Shown: positions 1 to 6,069, counted from the first letter of the stretch. The stretch is DNA of 10,039 nt from Clostridia bacterium (GCA_027335515.1 DAHWHT010000355.1:1-10039); one strand, 5' to 3'. Made by a program: numbers and translations. Notes: a model not told the origin generated them from the letters alone.

Positions 1-1
1 C

Positions 2-721
2 GCCTGGAAAACCGCCGCCTCCTATGGCGTGCTGCTGACCCTGATGCGCCTTGCCGGCAAACGCGAAGTCGGCGCGCTCAGCGCCATCGATCTGGTCGGC
101 TTCATCATGATCTCCGAGTCGGCGCTGATCTCGGTGGCCGACCCAAAGATGTCCTTTCTGGTCGGGCTCACACCGGTCCTGGTACTGGGCGTACTGCTTT
201 GGATCCTGCCCTACGTCAGCCTCAAGAGTCATCGCCTGCGCATCTTGTTGGAAGGCCAGCCGTCCATCGTGGTCGCCCACGGCCACCTCAATAACCAAGC
301 CCTGCGCAACCTGCGATACAACCTCGGCGACCTGATGGCGGAAATGCGCCAAAAAAACCTCACAAGCCTGGCGGACGTGGAGTTCGCGGTCCTTGAGACA
401 ACGGGAAAACTCTCCATTGTACCGCGGGCCGGGGCACGCCCGGTGACCGCCGACGATCTGCGCACCCTGCAGGTGACCGCGTCGGACCCCGCGCAGGCGC
501 TCGGCCAGACGGAGTTGCCGGCGAGCGTCATCCTCGACGGCAAGCTCGACGACAAGGCACTGGCGCGCACCGGGCATGACCAGGCCTGGCTGCGTGAGGA
601 GCTGCGCAGGCACGGCTTCAAACGCATCGCCGACGTGCTGCTGGCGAGCGTCGACGGCAAGGGTACCCTGACCGCACAGGGACGGAAGGCCGGGCCGTCC
701 GAACCCGGCGGTTCGGGCTGA
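2..721 (+). CDS. DUF421 (YetF/YcaP-type) membrane protein, 3' part
   Basis: The 5' end lies off the window: the frame is open from base 2 and reads through the family hallmark RLAGKREVGALSAIDLVGF (about bases 47-103). A hydrophobic segment follows (about bases 149-220, SFLVGLTPVLVLGVLLWILPY), giving a membrane-anchored protein with a cytoplasmic C-terminal part. That part contains the characteristic DUF421 stretch RILLEGQPSIVVAHGHLNNQ, then DLMAEMRQKN and DVEFAVLETTGKLSIVP. A second partial copy of the same fold follows (LPASVILDGKLDD, then WLREELRRHGF and DVLLASVDGKGTL), as in the longer Bacillus-type YetF proteins. The family's biochemical role is unknown; membrane or spore-germination associated roles have been suggested for some Bacillus members. 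About 239 residues are visible, so probably only one N-terminal membrane segment or so is missing. The last ~12 residues are Gly/Pro-rich and overlap a small hairpin. Confidence 0.9.
   Translation, partial: AWKTAASYGVLLTLMRLAGKREVGALSAIDLVGFIMISESALISVADPKMSFLVGLTPVLVLGVLLWILPYVSLKSHRLRILLEGQPSIVVAHGHLNNQALRNLRYNLGDLMAEMRQKNLTSLADVEFAVLETTGKLSIVPRAGARPVTADDLRTLQVTASDPAQALGQTELPASVILDGKLDDKALARTGHDQAWLREELRRHGFKRIADVLLASVDGKGTLTAQGRKAGPSEPGGSG
697..718 (+). other. Hairpin at the 3' end of the DUF421 gene
   Basis: CCGAACC (699-705) pairs with GGTTCGG (710-716) around the loop CGGC. A T-G and a G-C pair extend it outward to nine pairs. It overlaps the final codons and ends just before the TGA at 719-721. 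No T-run follows (the next bases are gctgaaaggtcg), so it does not look like a classic rho-independent terminator, although it may still mark the transcript end. Confidence 0.35.
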
Positions 722-860
722 AAGGTCGCCCCGCTGCCGCGCCGCAGACTCCAGGTTCCGCAAGGGGGGGAGGCGCGATCCGGCCCGCGGCTTGGACCGG
801 GGGTTGGCTGTGATCGCGCCACGCTGAATGGGTGATGATCTGCCCGGAGGCGTTTCCGCA
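722..860. other. Short spacer with no gene seen
   Basis: The spacer lies between the DUF421 gene and the recombinase-like gene. It contains a purine-rich run at about 763-773 (aaggggggagg) with no start codon suitably placed after it. In the frame of the next gene a GTG at 810 runs into a TGA at 825-827, so the next gene cannot start upstream of the ATG at 828. No clear promoter was seen. Confidence 0.4.
846..850 (+). promoter_or_regulatory. Ribosome binding site GGAGG deciding the start at GTG 861
   Basis: GGAGG lies 10 nt before the GTG at 861. The only upstream alternative, ATG 828, has no Shine-Dalgarno sequence. The codons between 828 and 860 have unusually many A/T third positions compared with the rest of the gene, which favours 861 as the true start. 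Confidence 0.45.
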
Positions 861-1337
861 GTGCACCTGGCCGGCGGCGACCAACCCCTGGGCCAAGGCG
901 ATTGGCAGCAACTGTGGCTGGCCGCGGGCCACTCGCCCTACCCCTGCCGCGACCGCGCGCTGCTCCAACTCTTTTGGCACCTGGGCCCCACGGTGGTCGC
1001 CGCCCTGGCCCTGCGGTTGGACCAGATCGACTTTGCCACCAGCCGCATCTGCGCAACGGGGACCGGCGGCGACGGTATCGCCATGCCGCCCGAAGTACTG
1101 CGGGCGCTGACGACGTATGTCAGCCTTGAGCGGCCGGCCAAGTGCGGGTCCACCCTGTTTGTCGGCCGGCATGGCCGCCCGCTGCGTCCGGCGGCGGTGG
1201 ACCGGGCCTTCCGCGCCATGTCCGCCGCCGGCGGCGTCACCGCGGATCCACGGCGTCTGCGGCGTCAGGCCCTGCTGCGGCAGCTCCTGGCGCGGCCGGT
1301 GGCGACCCTGCGCGGCTTGCGCCGGTGCGGCGCCTAA
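861..1337 (+). CDS. Truncated, catalytically dead tyrosine recombinase-like protein
   Basis: The product is 158 residues (169 if it starts at ATG 828). It follows the layout of a XerC/XerD-type catalytic domain: RDRALLQLFWHLG (30-42) matches the helix before the first catalytic Arg; LRLDQIDFATSRI (51-63) matches the usual LRxxDIDxxxxxI strand; MPPEVLRALTTYV (75-87), TLFVGRHGRPL (98-108) and VDRAFRAM (113-120) match the later segments. DPRRLRRQALLRQLL (129-143) sits where HxLRHxFAxxLL is expected. The first catalytic Arg is replaced (about T44), the beta-hairpin Lys is missing (GTGGDG), the His of HxLR is Arg (R131), and the chain stops before the LGH and nucleophilic Tyr segments. Only the second Arg (R134) seems kept. 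No core-binding N-terminal domain is present. The frame is intact with strong GC3, so it looks like a maintained gene rather than fresh debris. Recombinase activity is not expected; the present role is unknown. Confidence 0.6.
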   Translation: MHLAGGDQPLGQGDWQQLWLAAGHSPYPCRDRALLQLFWHLGPTVVAALALRLDQIDFATSRICATGTGGDGIAMPPEVLRALTTYVSLERPAKCGSTLFVGRHGRPLRPAAVDRAFRAMSAAGGVTADPRRLRRQALLRQLLARPVATLRGLRRCGA

Positions 1338-1858
1338 TCCGCCGCATCGCTGGACGCGCGGTGGCGCTCGGCCAGTTCGCGGTAGCGGTCGACGCCGCGC
1401 GCGACCCGCGCCGCCTCTTCGGGCCGCACCGGCCGCACCACCCTGGCCGGCACGCCGACCACGAGCGTCGCCGCCGGCACCCTTTGGCCCTCGGTGACCA
1501 GCGCACCCGCCCCGACGATGGCGCCCGCCCCGATCACCGCACCGCTGAGGACGGTCGCCCGCATCCCGATCAGCGCATCCGCCGCCACCGTGCAGCCGTG
1601 GAGGATGGCGCCGTGGCCCACCGTCACCCGCTCGCCGACGCTGCAGGGCCAGCCGGCATCGGTATGGAGCACGCAGCCGTCCTGCACGTTGGCCATGGCG
1701 CCGACGGTGATGGGCTCGATGTCACCGCGCAGCACCGCGCCGTACCAGACGCTCGCCTGGGGGCCGATCTCGACACGGCCGCTCAGTTCGGCCGACGCGG
1801 CCACAAAGGCATCCGGAGCCAGGCACGGACGATGGCCGTCCACCCGGCGCAACGCCAC
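1334..1858 (-). CDS. Gamma-class carbonic anhydrase-family hexapeptide-repeat protein
   Basis: This 174-residue left-handed beta-helix protein belongs to the YrdA/PaaY/CcmM-type gamma carbonic anhydrase family, which in active members hydrates CO2 using a metal bound by three His at trimer interfaces. With the start at GTG 1858, all family signature residues are visible: R44 and D46 (AVLRGD), Q59 (NVQDG), and metal ligands H65 (VLHTD), H82 and H87 (VGHGAILHGC). Hexapeptide repeats run from about residue 12 to 140, ending in the usual VGVPARVVRPV, followed by a C-terminal helix. GTG 1858 is preferred because GGGGGGAG lies 5 nt upstream; GTG 1912 would add 18 residues and overlap the upstream gene by 41 nt. 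The gene follows the deaminase gene by 13 nt and is probably cotranscribed with it. Substrate in vivo is uncertain, as many relatives lack measurable carbonic anhydrase activity. Confidence 0.9.
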   Translation of the reverse strand: MALRRVDGHRPCLAPDAFVAASAELSGRVEIGPQASVWYGAVLRGDIEPITVGAMANVQDGCVLHTDAGWPCSVGERVTVGHGAILHGCTVAADALIGMRATVLSGAVIGAGAIVGAGALVTEGQRVPAATLVVGVPARVVRPVRPEEAARVARGVDRYRELAERHRASSDAAD

Positions 1859-1871
1859 GGGTTCTCCCCCC
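1859..1871 (-). promoter_or_regulatory. Shine-Dalgarno site deciding the gamma-CA start
   Basis: The 13 nt between the deaminase TGA (1874-1872) and GTG 1858 read GGGGGGAGAACCC on the minus strand. GGAG lies 5 nt before the GTG. This placement supports initiation at 1858 rather than at the GTG inside the upstream gene. Confidence 0.6.
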
Positions 1872-2357
1872 TCAGCCGCCGTCCGACGCGGTCGGCGGAT
1901 GGAACTGGACACAGGGCACGCCGGCCTCCTCCAGGACGGCGCGGCTGTGCGGATCGTCGTAGCGGTCGCGGTAGACCACCCGGCGTACCCCGGCCTGCAC
2001 GAGCGCCTTGGCGCAGTCCAGGCACGGGAACGTCGTGCTAAAGAGCACGGTACCGCTGCTGGCCGAGCCGTGGAAGGCGCACTGCAGGAGGGCGTTGAGC
2101 TCGGCGTGCACGGTCCGCCTGCAGTGGCCGTTGACCATCAGGCAGCCGACTTCCGCGCAATGCGGCTGGCCGCGCAGGCTGCCATTGTATCCGGTGGCGA
2201 TCACGCGCTCCTGGCGCACCAGCACCGCTCCGACCTGGAGCCGCAGACAGGTGCTGCGGGTGGCCACCAGCTCTGCCATGCGCAGGAAGTAGGTCTCCCA
2301 GTCCGGACGGGACAGCCCCATCGCCCCCACGGCCGCCAACGCCGACGGCACCACCAC
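1872..2357 (-). CDS. comEB: dCMP deaminase-family protein (ComEB-like)
   Basis: This 161-residue zinc-dependent deaminase belongs to the dCMP deaminase/ComEB group, expected to convert dCMP to dUMP in the cytosol to supply dTMP synthesis. Visible motifs are RPDWETYFLRMAELVATRST (17-36), typical of the N-terminus; VGAVLV and ATGYNGS (54-60), the nucleotide-binding segment; TVHAELNA with zinc ligand H84 and proton-shuttling E86; and PCLDC with zinc ligands C112 and C115. Extra Cys/His residues (H66, C67, C72, H78, C79) resemble the additional metal site of dCMP deaminases. Length matches the family. The start is unsure: GTG 2357 gives this length, while ATG 2321 (residue 13, preceded by GTGGGGGCG) would match the usual short N-terminus. 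In Bacillus the homologue sits in the competence comE operon, but no comEA or comEC is present here; the partner gene is the carbonic anhydrase-like one. Confidence 0.9.
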   Translation of the reverse strand: MVVPSALAAVGAMGLSRPDWETYFLRMAELVATRSTCLRLQVGAVLVRQERVIATGYNGSLRGQPHCAEVGCLMVNGHCRRTVHAELNALLQCAFHGSASSGTVLFSTTFPCLDCAKALVQAGVRRVVYRDRYDDPHSRAVLEEAGVPCVQFHPPTASDGG

Positions 2358-2418
2358 TCTACCACAGGATCCCTACCCCAACCGCCAACGGCGCCGTGCC
2401 GCCAGAACGCCGCCCCGC

Positions 2419-2424
2419 TATACT
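2419..2424 (+). promoter_or_regulatory. Possible -10 element (TATACT) for the unknown/DUF2103-like pair
   Basis: TATACT matches the sigma-A -10 consensus at five of six positions and stands out in a nearly A/T-free setting. It lies in the divergent gap between the minus-strand deaminase gene and the plus-strand pair, 10 nt before GTG 2435. No convincing -35 box is seen 16-19 nt upstream. If it is used, GTG 2396 lies upstream of the transcript start, and the mRNA would have almost no leader. Confidence 0.3.
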
Positions 2425-2434
2425 GGGCCGGGGG

Positions 2435-3118
2435 GTGCCCGGCACGGACGCGCCAGGCTCGGATCCGTTGCCACCGGTGGTAGCGCCGCACGCCGCCATC
2501 CCGGGCGCGATCGTACCGCAACCCGGCGGCGACGAAGATGTCGCCGCGGTGGCCGCACAACTGCGGCGGGCCTTTGCCACCCATCCCGACCTCATCTACG
2601 GGGGACGGGACTGGACCGCAGCCGTTCACGCCGGCTTTCTCAACCGCCACCCCGATCCGGATGCAACCGGCGGTGTCGCGGCCCTTGCGGCTGAGGTGGC
2701 CGGATTGGCGCCGGCCCTGGGCCGCACCGCTCCTGGGCTGCAGGGCGGCGAGGTGCTGGCGCTGCCCACCCCCGCCGTCTTTCTGCGCACGGCGGACCCC
2801 CTGCTGGCGGCCGTGATCGACGCCTGCGCCTCCGGCAACTACGCGCACCGGGTCCGCCCGTGGGTGCTACGGGCCTGCTTCGTCGATCCGGATCACGAAC
2901 CGGCCGTCGATTTCCCCTTCCTGCTCGCCCCCCGCGACGAGGACTGGCGAGACGACGTGCGGTCCTGCCAGATGGACGCCTGGCGCATCGCCTTTGGCAT
3001 CCACCTCTTTGGAACCAGCCGCGACCGCGACGGGCGCCCCCGCCCGGAGGCGCGGGCCGCGCTGCGCCGTCCGGATGACACCGGCCCGTCCGACACCCGC
3101 CGGGTCGCGGGCCGATGA
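2435..3118 (+). CDS. Protein of unknown function, coupled to the DUF2103-like gene
   Basis: I do not recognise this protein. From GTG 2435 it has 227 residues; GTG 2396 would give 240, but it precedes a possible -10 box and has no Shine-Dalgarno site. The first ~35 residues are Pro/Gly/Ala-rich and probably disordered. A folded region follows with AAVAAQLRRAFATHPDLIYG, GRDWTAAVHAGFLNRHPDPD, a hydrophobic stretch LALPTPAVFLRTADPLLAAV, then VRPWVLRACFVDPDH, VDFPFLLAPRDEDWRDDV and MDAWRIAFGIHLFGTSRDRD. The last ~25 residues are Arg/Pro/Asp-rich. There is no signal peptide, membrane segment or clustered metal ligand set. Strong GC3 and the 4-nt ATGA overlap with the next gene support a real coding sequence and translational coupling. 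The tight pairing suggests a joint function with the DUF2103-like protein. Confidence 0.7.
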   Translation: MPGTDAPGSDPLPPVVAPHAAIPGAIVPQPGGDEDVAAVAAQLRRAFATHPDLIYGGRDWTAAVHAGFLNRHPDPDATGGVAALAAEVAGLAPALGRTAPGLQGGEVLALPTPAVFLRTADPLLAAVIDACASGNYAHRVRPWVLRACFVDPDHEPAVDFPFLLAPRDEDWRDDVRSCQMDAWRIAFGIHLFGTSRDRDGRPRPEARAALRRPDDTGPSDTRRVAGR

Positions 3119-3699
3119 AGTTTCGTCGCCGGGGCGTCAAACGGGAACACAGCGTCCTGGATGCGTTCGCCGACCTGTATGAGCGCCTGGCGATCCTCCC
3201 CGGGGTGACCGGTGTCATCCCGGGGAGGATCGCGCACAACCCCACCCGCCATCCCGGCCTGGTGTTGAAACACGAAACGCCCACCGGCTACAAGCTGTTG
3301 GCCAAGACCAACACGAGCGTGCAGGAGGTCTTCGTCGTCGTCCGTTCCGGCTGCCAGGCCCAGGTGCGGGCGGCGCTCGCCGAGTTCGTCCTGGCCCGCC
3401 CGGCCGCCGACCCCGGCCAGCCGCCACTGGCGCGTCCGGTGGCACCGGCGCGCGCCCCCCGCGCCCCCCAGCGGCCGCCGGTCTGGCGCAACCCCGGCGT
3501 TCTGCCGGAAGGGCCGCGCGGCCGGCCTCCGGTCCACTTCGAGTCGGCGGGCCCTCGCGCCAAACCGCGCCCGGGCAGCCCAAACGATCCGGCGCTGCGG
3601 CGGCGGCTCTGGCTGCTGCGCCTGCGCCGGGCCCGCTGGCGACGGCGATTTGGGGTGCCGCGGCGCCAAGTCCCCCTCGCCCGGCGCCGCCGGCCCTGA
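3115..3699 (+). CDS. DUF2103-like protein with a long basic C-terminal tail
   Basis: The product has 194 residues. The N-terminal ~95 residues form a compact domain: REHSVLDAFADLYERLAILP (10-29), GVTGVIPGRIA (30-40), HPGLVLKHETPTGYKLLAKT (46-65), SVQEVFVVV (68-76), then a helix to about residue 95. The order 'HS..., PGV..VIPGRI, ...GYKLLAK, ..QEVFVV' resembles the DUF2103 family as I remember it, which is labelled predicted metal-binding with no known function; a profile search is needed to confirm. Residues 96-194 are rich in Arg, Pro and Ala, end in clustered Arg, and look disordered and nucleic-acid-binding-like. The ATG overlaps the previous stop (ATGA). Codons 26-40 form a near-perfect hairpin in the mRNA. 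The next gene is 237 nt downstream. Confidence 0.6.
   Translation: MKFRRRGVKREHSVLDAFADLYERLAILPGVTGVIPGRIAHNPTRHPGLVLKHETPTGYKLLAKTNTSVQEVFVVVRSGCQAQVRAALAEFVLARPAADPGQPPLARPVAPARAPRAPQRPPVWRNPGVLPEGPRGRPPVHFESAGPRAKPRPGSPNDPALRRRLWLLRLRRARWRRRFGVPRRQVPLARRRRP
3190..3233 (+). repeat. 20-bp inverted repeat inside the DUF2103-like gene
   Basis: The outer arms 3190-3204 and 3219-3233 are perfect complements (15 bp). Inside, G3205-T3218 is a wobble, then TGAC (3206-3209) pairs with GTCA (3214-3217), leaving the tetraloop CGGT (3210-3213). The total is 20 pairs with one wobble and no mismatch. It encodes the segment around AILPGVTGVIPGRIA, so protein sequence explains part of the symmetry (PGV and PGR), but not all of it. 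Confidence 0.85.
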
Positions 3700-3801
3700 C
3701 CGATGCGCCGCAGACCCGGCGGGCGAACCGACCCGGAGGCCGCCCAATCCCAGCGACCGCCCGCTCCCCATCGAACCGCGGCGTGGCGGCCGGGAGTGCT
3801 G

Positions 3802-3821
3802 AAGGCAGGGGCCAAGGCAGG
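3802..3821 (+). repeat. Short direct repeat AAGGCAGG x2, period 12
   Basis: AAGGCAGG occurs at 3802-3809 and 3814-3821, separated by GGCC. It lies about 40 nt upstream of the possible promoter of the dehydrogenase operon, so an operator is conceivable. Chance is a real alternative at this length. Confidence 0.3.
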
Positions 3822-3862
3822 AACGCGCAGCGTAAGGACGAAGCGGCGAACAGCCAGCCCGG

Positions 3863-3891
3863 TTGCACCGTGCGGTTCCCTGGTGTAGGTT
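3863..3891 (+). promoter_or_regulatory. Possible sigma-A-type promoter of the bkd-lipA operon
   Basis: TTGCAC (3863-3868) and TAGGTT (3886-3891) are separated by exactly 17 nt. Each box matches its consensus at only about half its positions, so this is a weak candidate chosen for its spacing and position. Transcription would begin near 3898, giving a ~39-nt leader to ATG 3937 or an almost leaderless message from ATG 3901. Confidence 0.25.
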
Positions 3892-3936
3892 CAGCCGGAA
3901 ATGCTTGGCGTAAAGGGGTGGCGGTGGGCGTTGGCG

Positions 3937-5022
3937 ATGTCGGAACGGCGGACGGCTCCGGCGGCGGTCCGTGGCCGCGACGGGCACGCTGACGACGATG
4001 CCGGGACACACCGCGGGCGCCAACGCCTGGCGGATCCCGATACGGCCGCGCTGGAGCGCATGTATCGGTCCATGGCCCTGGCGCGGGCCCTGGATGAGCG
4101 CATCTGGAACCTCTCCCGCCAGGGCGCGATTCCCTTCGCGGTTTCGGGCCGCGGCCAGGAGGCGGCACAGGTCGGAATCGCCGCGGCCCTGCGGCCGGGT
4201 CAGGACTACGTGTACGCGTATTACCGCGATGTGGCCCTGGTGCTCGCCCTGGGTGTCACGACGGCGGAGGTCATGCTGGCGGCCTTCGGCCGGCGCGACG
4301 ACCCCGCCAGCGGCGGCCGCCAAATGCCCCACCACTTCAGCCATCGACGTTGGCGCATCGTCTCCGCCTCCAGCCCGGTGGGCACGCAGATCCCGCAGGC
4401 CGCCGGCACCGCCTTGGCCTGTCGGCGCCTGGCCGAGGACGCCTGCGTGCTCGTGACCTTCGGCGAGGGCGCCAGCAGCGAGGGTGATTTCCACGAGGGC
4501 CTCAACTTTGCGGCCATCCACCACCTGCCCGTCGTGTTTGTCTGCGAAAACAACGGCTGGGCGATTTCCGTCCCTGAACACCTGCAGATCGCGGCCCCAG
4601 GCCTGGTGGCGCGGGCCGCAGGCTACGGCATGCCGGGCCGCGTGGTGGACGGCGGCGACCCGGTCGAGGCGTACCGCGCAACGAAGGAAGCCGTGGCCCG
4701 GGCGCGGGCCGGCGACGGTCCCAGCCTCCTGGAGGTGCGGGTGCTGCGGCTGGATCCGCACACCTCCTCCGACGACGACAACACCTACCGCAGTGCCACG
4801 GAGAAGGCGGCGCTGCCGGCCGGCGACCCCCTGCCGCGCTTCCGGCGGCGCCTGCGGGAGGAAGGGACGTTGACCGCCGCCGCCCTGGACGCCATCGACG
4901 CCGCGGTGCGCATCGAGATCGACGCGGCGACCGCCGCCGCCGAGGCCAGCGCCCCGCCGGATGCGGCGGACCTGCTGCGGCATGTGTATGCGGGCGACGA
5001 GCCGCCGGCGGCAAGGCCATGA
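3937..5022 (+). CDS. bkdA: Branched-chain-type 2-oxoacid dehydrogenase E1 component, alpha subunit
   Basis: This ThDP-dependent E1 alpha subunit should decarboxylate a 2-oxoacid and, with the beta subunit, pass the acyl group to lipoyl-E2. The product has 361 residues. MYRSMALARALDERIWNLSR and GRGQEAAQVG start the domain; YYRDVALVLALG and SPVGTQIPQAAGTALA follow. The ThDP/Mg motif is GEG (176-178) through NN (205-206), in GEGASSEGDFHEG and CENNGWAISVP. The GEGASSEGD form and the loop DPHTSSDDDNTYRS (273-286) are typical of branched-chain oxoacid dehydrogenases rather than pyruvate dehydrogenases. Substrate preference remains inference. ATG 3937 is preferred for GGTGG 9 nt upstream; ATG 3901 in the same frame would add 12 residues. 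Either way about 40 residues before the conserved domain are unlike the family. The stop overlaps the E1 beta start by 4 nt (ATGA). Confidence 0.92.
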   Translation: MSERRTAPAAVRGRDGHADDDAGTHRGRQRLADPDTAALERMYRSMALARALDERIWNLSRQGAIPFAVSGRGQEAAQVGIAAALRPGQDYVYAYYRDVALVLALGVTTAEVMLAAFGRRDDPASGGRQMPHHFSHRRWRIVSASSPVGTQIPQAAGTALACRRLAEDACVLVTFGEGASSEGDFHEGLNFAAIHHLPVVFVCENNGWAISVPEHLQIAAPGLVARAAGYGMPGRVVDGGDPVEAYRATKEAVARARAGDGPSLLEVRVLRLDPHTSSDDDNTYRSATEKAALPAGDPLPRFRRRLREEGTLTAAALDAIDAAVRIEIDAATAAAEASAPPDAADLLRHVYAGDEPPAARP

Positions 5023-6008
5023 GCGCAACCGCGGAGGCGAGCATCGTCGAGGCCGTGCGCCGCGCCCTGCGCGAGGCGCTCGCCGAAGACCCGCGCGTGC
5101 TGCTCCTGGGCGAGGACATCGGTCCCCGCGGCGGCGTCTTTCAGGCGACGGCCGGCCTGCACGCGGAATTCGGACCGGACCGGGTGATGGATACACCCAT
5201 TGCGGAATCGTCGATCGTCGGGGTCGCGATCGGAGCAGCACTGGCCGGCCTGCGCCCCGTCGTGGAGATCCAGTTCGCCGACTTCATCCATCCGGCGATG
5301 AACCAGATCATGAACGAGGCCGCCAAGCTGCGCTACCGCTCGGCCGGGCAGTGGAGCTGTCCGCTGGTGGTGCGCGCCCCCTACGGCGGTGTCCACGGCG
5401 GCGGGTTGTACCACGGTCAATCGATCGAGGCCCTCTTCTGCCACATTCCAGGGCTGCGCGTCCTGGCGCCGTCGACACCGACCGACGCCTACCGCCTGCT
5501 GCGCCACGCGATCCGCGGGGAGGATCCGGTCATCTTCCTCGAACCCAAGCGAATCTATTCTTCCGTGCGCGAGGTACTGCCGTCGGATCCGGGACCGGCC
5601 GTCACCGGGGCGGCCATCCGGCGCGCCGGCGACGACGTGACGGTGGTGGCGTACGGCGCCATGCTGCACCGCACACTCTCGGCGGCGGAGGCACTGGCGG
5701 CGGAGGACATCTCCGTCGAGGTCATCGACCCGCGCAGCCTGCGGCCGTTCGATCAGGAAGCCCTGTTGGCGAGCGTGCGCCGCACCGGGCGCTTCTGCGT
5801 CGTCCACGAGGACAACGGCCTGTGCGGCTACGGTGCGGAACTGGCGGCGATCGTCGCGGAACAGGCCCTGTTTTCCCTCGACGCCCCGGTGGTGCGGGTC
5901 ACGGCGCCGGAGGTGCCCGGACTGCCGTACAGCCCCAATCTGGAAGACGCGGTACTGCCCAGCGCCGAACGGATCGCGACGGCGCTGCGAACCTTGGCCC
6001 TGTCCTGA
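5019..6008 (+). CDS. bkdB: Branched-chain-type 2-oxoacid dehydrogenase E1 component, beta subunit
   Basis: This 329-residue transketolase-like beta subunit completes the alpha2beta2 E1 and supplies part of the ThDP site. GEDIGPRGGVFQAT (31-44) and DTPIAESSIVGVAIGAALAG (58-77) contain the conserved Glu (E63) that activates ThDP. VEIQFADFIHPAMNQIMNEA and PYGGVHGGGLYHGQSIEA (His at 126 and 132) are the usual subunit and active-site segments. The C-terminal domain shows VTVVAYGAMLHRTL, VEVIDPRSLRPFD and VHEDNGLCGYGAELAAIV, the last being the family's C-terminal signature. Length is standard. ATG 5019 overlaps the E1 alpha stop (ATGA), which implies coupled translation and equal subunit supply. 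A 61-nt gap with a strong hairpin separates it from E2. Confidence 0.94.
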   Translation: MSATAEASIVEAVRRALREALAEDPRVLLLGEDIGPRGGVFQATAGLHAEFGPDRVMDTPIAESSIVGVAIGAALAGLRPVVEIQFADFIHPAMNQIMNEAAKLRYRSAGQWSCPLVVRAPYGGVHGGGLYHGQSIEALFCHIPGLRVLAPSTPTDAYRLLRHAIRGEDPVIFLEPKRIYSSVREVLPSDPGPAVTGAAIRRAGDDVTVVAYGAMLHRTLSAAEALAAEDISVEVIDPRSLRPFDQEALLASVRRTGRFCVVHEDNGLCGYGAELAAIVAEQALFSLDAPVVRVTAPEVPGLPYSPNLEDAVLPSAERIATALRTLALS

Positions 6009-6020
6009 GCGGGCGCAGTC

Positions 6021-6053
6021 GCGGCAGGCCGGTGGCACACGCCGGCCCGCCGC
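6021..6053 (+). other. Intercistronic hairpin between E1 beta and E2
   Basis: GCGGC (6021-6025) pairs with GCCGC (6049-6053), then after an A-C mismatch GGCCGGTG (6027-6034) pairs with CGCCGGCC (6040-6047) with one T-G wobble; the loop is GCACA. The 13 pairs lie 12 nt after the E1 beta stop and 4 nt before the purine-rich ribosome binding site of E2. No T-run follows, so it is not a typical terminator. Confidence 0.7.
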
Positions 6054-6069
6054 CCATGGGGGTGGAGTG

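Noticed and set aside
3700..3936. Short open frames between the DUF2103-like gene and E1 alpha (for example from ATG 3703 or 3783)
   Set aside because: They have no ribosome binding site, no recognisable motif and are shorter than 70 codons; the stretch is better read as the promoter region of the operon.
2893..5241. A 782-codon open frame on the minus strand opposite the DUF2103-like and E1 genes
   Set aside because: It is antisense to well-recognised E1 alpha and E1 beta genes, its product is Arg/Gly/Pro/Ala-rich without any family motif, and such long shadow frames are expected in very GC-rich DNA.
5833..6069. 5' extension of the E2 frame back into E1 beta
   Set aside because: It would overlap E1 beta by 176 nt and encodes no conserved sequence; the lipoyl domain begins right after GTG 6070.
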